Part shown: positions 1 to 5,529 of the stretch, in pieces
Position numbering within the stretch: the first letter of the stretch is position 1
How the letters are laid out: each line of letters opens with the position of its first letter
Origin: Lachnospiraceae bacterium
GTDB lineage: Bacteria; Bacillota_A; Clostridia; Lachnospirales; Lachnospiraceae
Direction of reading: 5' to 3'
Assembly (NCBI GenBank): GCA_017390645.1
Contig: JAFPAZ010000145.1
Span: 1-8,399, forward strand
DNA length: 8,399 bases
Translations under genes and position numbers: made by a program
Notes under the pieces: generated by a model
What the model saw: the letters and a program-made list of their open reading frames with translations, nothing else
What the model was told of the DNA's origin: nothing
Databases searched by the model: none

Positions 1-23
1 GGCAACCTTCGTATTAATTTATG

Positions 24-81
24 AAAAAGATTCATTGAGTCATGAATTCTTAAACATTTAGTCAGGATTCATAACTCAATG
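24..81 (-). terminator. Rho-independent terminator downstream of prs
   Basis: Read on the minus strand, the arm at 81-67 (CATTGAGTTATGAAT) pairs with the arm at 47-33 (ATTCATGACTCAATG). This gives 15 base pairs with one G-U wobble and a 19-nt loop. Four bases later comes a run of five T (minus strand, 28-24). The plus strand has no T run after the hairpin, so the signal fits leftward transcripts, that is, the end of prs. The stem is AT-rich, so termination may be partial. Confidence 0.75.
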
Positions 82-94
82 AGGTTATAGTTTA

Positions 95-111
95 CTGTTA
101 TGCGGTAACAG
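95..111 (-). other. Small hairpin between prs stop and its terminator
   Basis: A perfect 6-bp inverted repeat, CTGTTA/TAACAG, with a 5-nt loop lies between the prs stop codon and the longer terminator hairpin. It is not followed by a T run on either strand. It may help protect the 3' end of the prs transcript, but this is inference; no function is shown by the sequence. Confidence 0.35.
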
Positions 112-118
112 AAAGCGG

Positions 119-157
119 TTAATTCTTTTTTTGGAAATTAATTCTTTTTCTTGGAAA
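119..157. repeat. Tandem duplication of the prs 3' end
   Basis: Two adjacent near-identical units, 119-137 (19 nt) and 138-157 (20 nt), share TTAATTC, a T-rich tract and GGAAA, and differ by one base and one length change inside the tract. The second unit is the last codons and stop of prs on the minus strand. The first is therefore a copy of the gene end, including a non-used stop, placed just after the real stop. Replication slippage across the T-rich tract is the simple explanation. Confidence 0.7.
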
Positions 158-1316
158 TATATTCCTGGATTCTTGCCTGAATCTTTTCCGTAGGATCTAA
201 GATATCGCTGATGGAAGTATCATGATTCAATCGATCAATTAACAATGCGATATACTTACTTAAGTCAGAACTTTCATACCAGTCACGGCTTAATAATTCA
301 GGAGACTGATAAGTTACATTGGTAGTAATGACTTTTTCGATTAAACCTTCTTCCTTCGCTTTATCAAAGGATTCAAGACCATTTGTAAATAAACCAAAAG
401 TAGCAAGGGCAAAGACTCTTCTTGCCTTTCTTGATTTCAATTCTCTGGCAACATCTAACATACTTTCACCGGAAGAAATCATATCATCAATGATGATAAC
501 ATCTTTTCCTTCTACCGAATCGCCTAAGAATTCATGAGCAACGATAGGATTACGTCCGTTTACGATGGTAGTATAATCACGACGTTTGTAGAACATACCA
601 ACATCCACACCAAGAACACTGGCAAAATAAATGGCACGGTTCATGGCACCTTCATCCGGGCTGATTACCATCATATGATTTTTATCAATTTCCAAATCAT
701 CAGTAGAGCGAAGTAATGCTTTGATAAACTGATAAGTAGGCTGAACATTTTCAAATCCCTTTAGTGGAATGGCATTTTGTACACGTGGGTCATGGGCATC
801 AAAGGTGATAATATTTTCCACACCAAGAGAACATAATTCCTGAAGTGCCAATGCACAGTCAAGAGATTCTCTGGTACTTCTCTTATGTTGGCGGCTTTCA
901 TATAAGAAAGGCATGATGACAGTAATCTTTCTTGCCTTACCACCAACGGCAGCAATGACTCTTTTTACATCAGCATAATGATCGTCAGGGGACATTCTGC
1001 ATTTAGAACCACCAAGAGAATATTCCAGGCTGTGGTTTAAGACATCTACTAAGATATAAAGGTCTGTACCACGGACGGATTCCTTGATGATACCTTTGGA
1101 CTCACCTGAACCGAAACGGGGGCAGGCATGACTGATCAAATAATTATCTCTTTCATAACCATTAAATGCGATGGTAGTTTTGTGTTCGTTTTTTCTTTCG
1201 TCACGCCACTTTACAAGATAATTATTTACCTTTTCTCCTAATTCCTTGCAGCTTTCTAAGGCTACGATACCAAGTCTTCCAACCGGTATCGTGTCAAAAT
1301 TGCTTTCTTCTGGCAT
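138..1316 (-). CDS. prs: Ribose-phosphate pyrophosphokinase (PRPP synthetase), long variant
   Basis: This cytoplasmic enzyme transfers pyrophosphate from ATP to ribose 5-phosphate to make PRPP, the precursor of purines, pyrimidines, NAD, histidine and tryptophan. The 392-residue product is longer than the usual roughly 315. Visible family marks: GESKGIIKESVRGTD at about 71-85; SRQHKR at 141-146, matching the ATP-binding RQ segment; FDAHD at 172-176, matching the metal-binding D-x-H; VISPDEGAMNRA at 217-228; KRRD at 244-247, the catalytic flexible-loop lysine/arginine region; and the PRPP-loop VIIIDDMISSGESM at 273-286. The loop begins with the expected DD but reads SSGES where classical enzymes have DTGGT or DTAGT. 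Start: ATG with GGAGG 8 nt upstream. Its own promoter lies 133 nt upstream of the start. No terminator separates it from the dnaC-like gene, so read-through is possible. The long form may be a paralogue of a standard Prs elsewhere in the genome. Confidence 0.9.
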   Translation of the reverse strand: MPEESNFDTIPVGRLGIVALESCKELGEKVNNYLVKWRDERKNEHKTTIAFNGYERDNYLISHACPRFGSGESKGIIKESVRGTDLYILVDVLNHSLEYSLGGSKCRMSPDDHYADVKRVIAAVGGKARKITVIMPFLYESRQHKRSTRESLDCALALQELCSLGVENIITFDAHDPRVQNAIPLKGFENVQPTYQFIKALLRSTDDLEIDKNHMMVISPDEGAMNRAIYFASVLGVDVGMFYKRRDYTTIVNGRNPIVAHEFLGDSVEGKDVIIIDDMISSGESMLDVARELKSRKARRVFALATFGLFTNGLESFDKAKEEGLIEKVITTNVTYQSPELLSRDWYESSDLSKYIALLIDRLNHDTSISDILDPTEKIQARIQEYISKKKN

Positions 1317-1364
1317 TTTATTTTCCTCCGTAAAATTATATTATTTATATTTACGCAATACTAA

Positions 1365-1403
1365 CCGGACGGTTGTCCGGCAGGAAATGCGAAAGGTTGC
1401 ATT
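1365..1403 (-). other. Two small hairpins in the prs 5' leader
   Basis: In the predicted prs leader (about 125 nt), AATGC/GCATT with an 8-nt loop (1403-1386) is followed by a perfect 6-bp GC-rich stem, CCGGAC/GTCCGG, with an AACC tetraloop (1380-1365). Neither is followed by a T run, so they do not look like terminators. The octamer ACCTTTCG occurs twice in the same leader, once in the loop of the first hairpin. No known purine-linked riboswitch consensus was recognised. A role in mRNA stability or regulation of prs is only a possibility. Confidence 0.4.
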
Positions 1404-1448
1404 AGAAACGAAAGGTGTTCTTTCTTGATTGAAAATCCTTTCACATTG

Positions 1449-1477
1449 TTTATAACATTATAACTTACTTTCGTCAA
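1449..1477 (-). promoter_or_regulatory. Sigma-A-type promoter for prs
   Basis: On the minus strand, TTGACG (1477-1472) is followed after exactly 17 bp by TATAAA (1454-1449), with a TG one base before the -10 (extended -10). The match is 5/6 at both boxes. Transcription would start near 1442. The -35 lies only about 20 bp past the stop of the upstream dnaC-like gene, so prs can be expressed independently of dnaD-dnaC. An overlapping TATAAT sits too close to the -35 (9 bp) to pair with it. Confidence 0.75.
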
Positions 1478-1497
1478 GAAGAAACTTTACGTATTGT

Positions 1498-2508
1498 TTA
1501 CGTTTTTTGTTTAATCTGGCGTTCCCTCTTTTGATAGCGGATATCCTGTCCATATAAGAAAAAGACATGAAAGGATTCTAAGATACGGGAAGATATTCGT
1601 TCTCCGTATTGTTCCTTGATATTATGGATGGAATAATTCGTGGTTATGATGGTAGCATGGTTTCTTAACTGGCGCTCATTTAGCAGGGACTGTAACATGG
1701 TAATGGTATAGGAGGTGGTATATTCTGTTCCTAAATCGTCCATGATTAGCAGCTGGGCGTCATAAATATAAGAAGAAAGTCCTTGCAGTTCTCCATCTAG
1801 TGTACCACCCTTCTTTAAGGCGGGAAGAATCTGTTCTAGTAACTTAGGTGCACTAAGATAAAGAACGGTATGCCCCAGATCCAGTAGCTCCTTTGCAATG
1901 CATTTTGCCAGAAAGGTCTTTCCGACTCCGGTAGAACCGGTAAAAATTATGTTATTTGACGAGGTATCAAAATGTTTCACGTAGTCCTTACACTTATGAT
2001 ATACATTTTGAATGTTTTCATAAGCAGAAAAGGGATATTTTTCTTCTTTTTCCTGACTGTAATAAGAAAAATCAAAGGTGTCAAAATTCTCTGTTTCCAA
2101 AAAACGTTGAATATAAGACTGGGCATATAACTTTTTAATGATTTTCTGGTTCAGACAGGAACATTTCTTCTGGTTTTCATCATACCCCGTATCTTTGCAC
2201 AATTTACAGGTAAAAATTGGTTCTAAATAATCCTCAGGGAAGCCGTTGTTTTTTAAAAGTTCTTTTTTTCTTTCCCGAAGGGCTTGGTTTGTTTCTTTTA
2301 GCTCACAGGAAGTCTCAGATGAAACGGATAAAAGCATCTCTTTTATTTTTGAAATGGAACCCGAAGAGAGTTCTAAATCAATCTGTTTTATCTGCGGAAT
2401 TTTTTCGTAAATTTCTTCCTGTCGGGCCTGTTGTTCTTTTTTATGGAGAAGCTGCAGTTCATCATATTCTCTCATGATTTCAAGATACTGACTATTCTTT
2501 TGTGTCAT
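1498..2508 (-). CDS. DnaC/DnaI-like helicase-loader ATPase
   Basis: This AAA+ ATPase of the DnaC/DnaI/IstB type most likely loads the replicative helicase onto DNA during replication initiation or restart. The 336-residue product has a charged, probably helical N-terminus (about 1-90). A putative zinc site follows, with C101-x2-C104 and C116-x-C118, as in many Firmicute loaders. Then come Walker A GSTGVGKT (191-198), Walker B LLIMDDLG (253-260), a sensor-1-like ITTN (288-291) and the arginine-containing GERISSRI (302-309). The start is an ATG overlapping the stop of the upstream dnaD-like gene (ATGA) and preceded by AAGGAGG at 9 nt, so the two are translationally coupled. An IS21-type IstB is unlikely because no transposase gene or element ends are present and the partner is a DnaD-domain gene. 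The label dnaC or dnaI varies between genomes, so no symbol is given. Confidence 0.88.
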   Translation of the reverse strand: MTQKNSQYLEIMREYDELQLLHKKEQQARQEEIYEKIPQIKQIDLELSSGSISKIKEMLLSVSSETSCELKETNQALRERKKELLKNNGFPEDYLEPIFTCKLCKDTGYDENQKKCSCLNQKIIKKLYAQSYIQRFLETENFDTFDFSYYSQEKEEKYPFSAYENIQNVYHKCKDYVKHFDTSSNNIIFTGSTGVGKTFLAKCIAKELLDLGHTVLYLSAPKLLEQILPALKKGGTLDGELQGLSSYIYDAQLLIMDDLGTEYTTSYTITMLQSLLNERQLRNHATIITTNYSIHNIKEQYGERISSRILESFHVFFLYGQDIRYQKRERQIKQKT

Positions 2509-3656
2509 GATTCATTCCCTCCTTGGGATGACGAATGGTTCACCTCTTCTAAAAATAAATCATCGAGGTCACCTGAATTATAGTTACGTTGGGAATAATT
2601 CAAAGCTTTCTGGGTTGCCCCTGTATTTCCTTTGTTTCGTTTCAATACCTGTGTCTTTTTGTATTCCTCATCTAATTTCGCAAGTTCGGAAAGATTATGT
2701 ACCCGGGCCTTGTTCCAGGATTCCAAAATTCCGTTTACATAAGTTACGGTCCCGCTGGTTGGAGAATGAAGAATGGCACGATTACAAGCTTCTTTTATCA
2801 TGGCAGCTTCGAATCCTAATTTGTTTTGCCAATTGTCAATATATTCTGCTTCCACACTGGTGATATTTCGTCCTAAACCTAAAGATTTGGACACCAGGGC
2901 ATAGAGTTCGTTATAGGAGCTGGATTTTAATTTTGCAGCCTTAATGGTTTTAATGCCATCCTTGTGCCAGGCAATGGCTACTGCCTCGATATATCGCATG
3001 CTGGTTTTGTTTTTAGAAACACAATACTCTACCAGATATTCTAATAAGTCCATGGAAAATTCCAAATCATCCAGAATATAAATAAGAGTGTGATAATCGG
3101 TCTGGGTAAAAGGCCTGCCAAAATAGGTTTCTATCATATAAACCAATTGGGAAAAGGAGGTGTCTTTTTCACGTTCTTTGATTTGTACAATAGAGTATTC
3201 CTTTTTCTCCGGTGTAGGAATTTCCTTTGCACAAGCTGTTTTGGTTTCCTGGGAAGCTTTGGTATGAAAGGCATAGGTTTCCTGAGGAGAATCTGTATAT
3301 TCGAAATGCCCTTCCTTAAGGGAATCAAGGTTTCTTGTTGTATCCTCTTTCAAGGAAGCAGTTACCGGAATTATGAAATCGATACCTGTTAATGTACGGT
3401 CCGGAGTGATATGAAGGGAAAGTAGCCCTTCTTTTTCCCAATACTGTAAGGCGCGTTTGATGTCGTTTTCAGTTTCGTTACAAGACTCTGCCAATTCACT
3501 GATAGAAAGAGAGCGGTTTTTCGACAATGCCTGACATAAGCATAGATATACCTTTACATAGGAGCCGTTTGCTTTTGGCATGTAGTCTAAAATGAACGAA
3601 TCTGGAATGAGGGTATAGGTGGGTTGATTTTTGGCGGTAATGGAAATCTGATTCAT
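2505..3656 (-). CDS. DnaD-domain primosomal protein with two DDBH2-type repeats
   Basis: This is a replication initiation/primosome protein of the DnaD/DnaB superfamily of Firmicutes, which helps remodel DNA and recruit the helicase loader. The 383-residue product has an N-terminal winged-helix-like region (about 17-85: helix-rich, with ISELAESCNETENDIKRAL). A polar linker follows (about 100-165). Two successive C-terminal DnaD-type domains come next: about 168-238, ending with the signature YIEAVAIAWHKDGIKT (222-237), and about 249-321, ending with the weaker copy YVNGILESWNKARVHN (306-321). The tail is low-complexity and polar, rich in N, S, G and D. The start ATG has AAGGA 8 nt upstream. 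The stop overlaps the loader gene start, and such pairs are known to act together. The promoter and a DnaA-box array lie directly upstream, which suggests DnaA control. It could equally be named dnaD or dnaB, as the architecture mixes both. Confidence 0.85.
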   Translation of the reverse strand: MNQISITAKNQPTYTLIPDSFILDYMPKANGSYVKVYLCLCQALSKNRSLSISELAESCNETENDIKRALQYWEKEGLLSLHITPDRTLTGIDFIIPVTASLKEDTTRNLDSLKEGHFEYTDSPQETYAFHTKASQETKTACAKEIPTPEKKEYSIVQIKEREKDTSFSQLVYMIETYFGRPFTQTDYHTLIYILDDLEFSMDLLEYLVEYCVSKNKTSMRYIEAVAIAWHKDGIKTIKAAKLKSSSYNELYALVSKSLGLGRNITSVEAEYIDNWQNKLGFEAAMIKEACNRAILHSPTSGTVTYVNGILESWNKARVHNLSELAKLDEEYKKTQVLKRNKGNTGATQKALNYSQRNYNSGDLDDLFLEEVNHSSSQGGNES

Positions 3657-3739
3657 GTTTCACATCCTTTTTATATTGAATGCCCCAAAAGGGCAATGAA
3701 TTCGTAGTTGTTGTTGACTTAGTAACTTGACGCTTTAAT

Positions 3740-3768
3740 AGTATAATATACTATTTTTGAATTGTAAA
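3740..3768 (-). promoter_or_regulatory. Sigma-A-type promoter for dnaD-dnaC
   Basis: On the minus strand, TTTACA (3768-3763, 5/6) is followed by exactly 17 bp and then TATACT (3745-3740, 5/6). Transcription would start near 3733, leaving a leader of about 77 nt. That leader contains a 5-bp TGCCC/GGGCA hairpin (3695-3681) without a T run. The nearest DnaA box (3788-3796) is about 20 bp upstream of the -35, in a position where bound DnaA could touch RNA polymerase. Confidence 0.7.
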
Positions 3769-3787
3769 TTGAAAAATTTCGGGGGAT

Positions 3788-3839
3788 ATATGCACAACAA
3801 ATTTGTGGAAATTGTGGATAATGTGGATAATGTGGTGGA
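3788..3839. promoter_or_regulatory. DnaA-box cluster, left part (upstream of dnaD promoter)
   Basis: Four 9-mers stand head to tail without spacer: TGTGGAAAT (3804-3812), TGTGGATAA (3813-3821), TGTGGATAA (3822-3830) and TGTGGTGGA (3831-3839). The middle two are perfect DnaA boxes (TTATCCACA on the minus strand) and the outer two share the TGTGG core. A fifth, facing the other way, is ATATGCACA (3788-3796), one mismatch from TTATNCACA. A run of five G (3781-3785) adjoins it on the side of the dnaD promoter. The repeat unit equals the DnaA box length, so these read as binding sites, not as random simple repeats. Confidence 0.75.
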
Positions 3840-3929
3840 CATAATATGTTTACAAATCGAAAATGGTAAGAATATTGCGAAAAAACATCACAATCAGAAA
3901 TTTCGAAAAAATTCGTTATGTAAACAAAA
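3840..3929. other. AT-rich core between the two DnaA-box clusters
   Basis: About 90 bp of AT-rich, non-coding sequence separate the left and right DnaA-box clusters. I see no promoter, RNA gene or credible reading frame in it. The short frames crossing it have repeat-derived, low-complexity translations. It could be a spacer, or a duplex-unwinding segment if the region works in an origin-like way; only the base composition supports the latter. Confidence 0.4.
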
Positions 3930-3975
3930 AAATCCACAGATTTTGTTCACATAAATTGTGAATAAACCTGTGGAT
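3926..3975 (-). terminator. Rho-independent terminator of murC, built from DnaA-box-like repeats
   Basis: On the minus strand, ATCCACAG (3975-3968) pairs perfectly with CTGTGGAT (3939-3932). The helix can continue with GTTT/AAAT (one G-U pair) and, after a small internal loop, a perfect inner stem TTCACA/TGTGAA with a 5-nt loop. A run of T (3931-3926) follows directly. This is a strong intrinsic terminator placed about 12 nt after the murC stop. Both arms consist of DnaA-box-type sequence, so the same DNA can serve as a terminator in RNA and a protein binding site in DNA. Confidence 0.82.
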
Positions 3976-3986
3976 AATGTGGATAA
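3930..3986. promoter_or_regulatory. DnaA-box cluster, right part (abuts murC stop)
   Basis: The sites are TGTGGATAA at 3969-3977 and again at 3978-3986 (both perfect and directly adjacent), TGTGAATAA at 3957-3965 (perfect for TTATNCACA on the minus strand), TTGTTCACA at 3943-3951 (one mismatch, plus orientation) and AAATCCACA at 3930-3938 (two mismatches, plus orientation). The last box touches the murC stop codon. Some of the symmetry is explained by the murC terminator stem. The adjacent perfect copy at 3978-3986 lies outside that stem and argues for real DnaA binding. Confidence 0.7.
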
Positions 3987-5366
3987 TTATAAATTTAAAA
4001 GTGATTCTCCAATGTTCACAACATTTCCGGCTCCCATAGTTATCAACAAATCATTTTTTTTGCAGTTTGTTAATAAAAAGTTTTCGATTTCATCAAAAGA
4101 TGGGAAATAATGTACATCTGTTCCATAAGTTGCAATCTTTTCTGCCAGATCCTTGGAACTGATTTCACCGGTATCAACCTCTCTGGCGGCATAAATATCA
4201 GCCAGCACCACGTGGTCTGCCTGACTTAGAACCTTGGCAAAATCATCTAAAAATGCCTTGGTACGGGAATAGGTATGTGGTTGGAAGACGCACCAGAGTT
4301 CCTTGTGTGGATAACGGGAAGCAGCGTTTAAAGTTGCCTGAATTTCGGTTGGGTGGTGAGCGTAGTCATCCACGACGTGAACTCCACATAAATCTCCTTT
4401 ATATTCGAAACGTCGATTGGTTCCAAAAAAAGTAGAAAACCCATCATTGATCTGTTCATTGGTGATGCCCAGTTCTTTCGCAACAAGGATGGCAGAGATG
4501 GCATTATAAATATTATGCTCTCCTGCAACTTTCAGGATAAAATGACCTATAGGTTCTTCTCCTGAAAATAAGTCAAAGGACGAATTTCCCATTTCATCAT
4601 AAGTAATATTGGAAGGATAGTAGTCGTTCTCCTTTAAGGTTCCGTAAGTTTTTATTCTACAGGATAGATTTTTTAAAATAGCATCTTTGGTAGGAATGTC
4701 TCCATTTATGACCAAAAGGCCATTTTCCGGAAGTTTTTTGGCAAACTGGTGAAAAGACTCCGTAATTTCTTCAATTCCACTAAAAAAGTCCAGGTGATCT
4801 TCCTCTACATTTAAGATGACGCTGATTTTAGGGAAAAAGGACAAGAAACTGTTTGTGTATTCGCAGGCTTCCGTTACAAATACTGGCGATGTGCCAACAC
4901 GGATATTACCACCAATGGCTTTTAAAATTCCACCTACAGAAATGGTTGGGTCACTGCCGGCTGCCAGCAGAATGTGTGTCAGCATGGAAGTAGTGGTGGT
5001 TTTACCATGGGTCCCGGAAATCGCAATGGGAGTTTCATAATTGGTCATTAACTGCCCCAGTAATTCGGCCCTGGATAACATAGGAATCTGCTTTTCACAG
5101 GCTGCAACGTATTCTTCATTTTCCTTGGAAATAGCAGCAGTATATACGATAAGGTCGATGGAGTCATTTATATTTTCTTTGCGTTGCCCAATCTGAATGG
5201 CAGCTCCAAGAGATTTTAAATGTTCGGTAATGGATGATGCATTTTGGTCGGAACCACTTACTGTAAATCCGGCATTTAATAAAATTTCTGCCAGACCACT
5301 CATGCTGATTCCTCCAATTCCCATAAAATGGACATGGCAAGGTTGGTTAAATTGAATATTGTACAT
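3987..5366 (-). CDS. murC: UDP-N-acetylmuramate--L-alanine ligase
   Basis: This cytoplasmic Mur ligase uses ATP to add L-alanine to UDP-N-acetylmuramic acid, the first step in building the peptidoglycan stem peptide. The 459-residue length is normal for the family. The N-terminal UDP-binding Rossmann domain carries MGIGGISMSG (15-24). The central ATPase domain has GTHGKTTTT (118-126), TEACEY (165-170) and NVEEDHLDFF (186-195). The C-terminal domain starts near NRRFEYKG (317-324) and contains DDYAHHPTEI (333-342), FQPHTYSRT (361-369) and ITMGAGNV (442-449). All expected motifs are intact. The ATG start is preceded by AGGAGG 5 nt upstream. It is a single-gene transcript with its own promoter and a strong terminator, followed on the same strand by dnaD-dnaC. 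Confidence 0.97.
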   Translation of the reverse strand: MYNIQFNQPCHVHFMGIGGISMSGLAEILLNAGFTVSGSDQNASSITEHLKSLGAAIQIGQRKENINDSIDLIVYTAAISKENEEYVAACEKQIPMLSRAELLGQLMTNYETPIAISGTHGKTTTTSMLTHILLAAGSDPTISVGGILKAIGGNIRVGTSPVFVTEACEYTNSFLSFFPKISVILNVEEDHLDFFSGIEEITESFHQFAKKLPENGLLVINGDIPTKDAILKNLSCRIKTYGTLKENDYYPSNITYDEMGNSSFDLFSGEEPIGHFILKVAGEHNIYNAISAILVAKELGITNEQINDGFSTFFGTNRRFEYKGDLCGVHVVDDYAHHPTEIQATLNAASRYPHKELWCVFQPHTYSRTKAFLDDFAKVLSQADHVVLADIYAAREVDTGEISSKDLAEKIATYGTDVHYFPSFDEIENFLLTNCKKNDLLITMGAGNVVNIGESLLNL

Positions 5367-5424
5367 TAGATCCTCCTATTTGATATGACGTATGTGTGTC
5401 GTCTTATCCGATTCTTTTCGTCTG

Positions 5425-5440
5425 AGTCTATTATAGGACT
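5425..5440. promoter_or_regulatory. Dyad-symmetric site over the murC -10 box
   Basis: The 16-bp stretch AGTCTATTATAGGACT is nearly palindromic: AGTC and GACT frame a CTAT-T-ATAG core, with one extra base on one side. It contains the murC -10 (TATAAT on the minus strand). A repressor binding here could block murC, but no cognate regulator can be named and the symmetry could be chance in AT-rich promoter DNA. Confidence 0.3.
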
Positions 5441-5458
5441 TTTTTTCAGGTTCGTCTA
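5430..5458 (-). promoter_or_regulatory. Sigma-A-type promoter for murC
   Basis: On the minus strand, TAGACG (5458-5453, 4/6) is followed by 17 bp and a perfect TATAAT (5435-5430). Transcription would begin near 5423, giving a leader of about 57 nt. The -35 lies 24 bp from the -35 of the divergent glgC promoter. Confidence 0.65.
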
Positions 5459-5482
5459 CTATGAAAATGCAAGTAATTTCCC

Positions 5483-5511
5483 TTGAGGCTTAGAAAAAAA
5501 TATGATAAAAT
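5483..5511 (+). promoter_or_regulatory. Sigma-A-type promoter for glgC-glgD
   Basis: TTGAGG (5483-5488, 4/6) is followed by 17 bp and TAAAAT (5506-5511, 5/6), with a TG one base before the -10 (extended -10). Transcription would start near 5518, leaving a leader of about 118 nt before the chosen TTG start. That leader holds the structured element at 5530-5586. Confidence 0.68.
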
Positions 5512-5529
5512 ATAAAATAATTGTAACGT

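Noticed and set aside
1317..1448. PRPP or ppGpp riboswitch (ykkC-type) upstream of prs
   Set aside because: The conserved ykkC core motifs are not visible; only small simple hairpins are present.
1498..2508. IS21-type IstB transposition helper
   Set aside because: IstB shares the AAA+ fold, but there is no IstA transposase or terminal inverted repeat, and the gene overlaps a DnaD-family gene, so a replication helicase loader is the better call.
2507..2863. Plus-strand open frame of 118 codons inside the dnaD-like gene
   Set aside because: It lies antisense to a well-supported gene, has no ribosome binding site and no recognisable domain; it is a frame shadow.
3804..3839. Short direct repeats considered as a CRISPR array or plasmid-type iterons
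   Set aside because: The units are 9 bp without spacers and match the DnaA box; there are no cas or rep genes.
3719..3937. Small minus-strand frame (72 codons) in the same gap
   Set aside because: It covers the dnaD promoter and the DnaA boxes, with a repeat-driven composition (HYPHYPQFPQ); not a credible gene.
3757..3954. Small plus-strand frame (65 codons) in the murC-dnaD gap
   Set aside because: Its translation contains VDNVDNVVD, produced by the tandem DnaA boxes, and no good ribosome binding site or family resemblance is seen.
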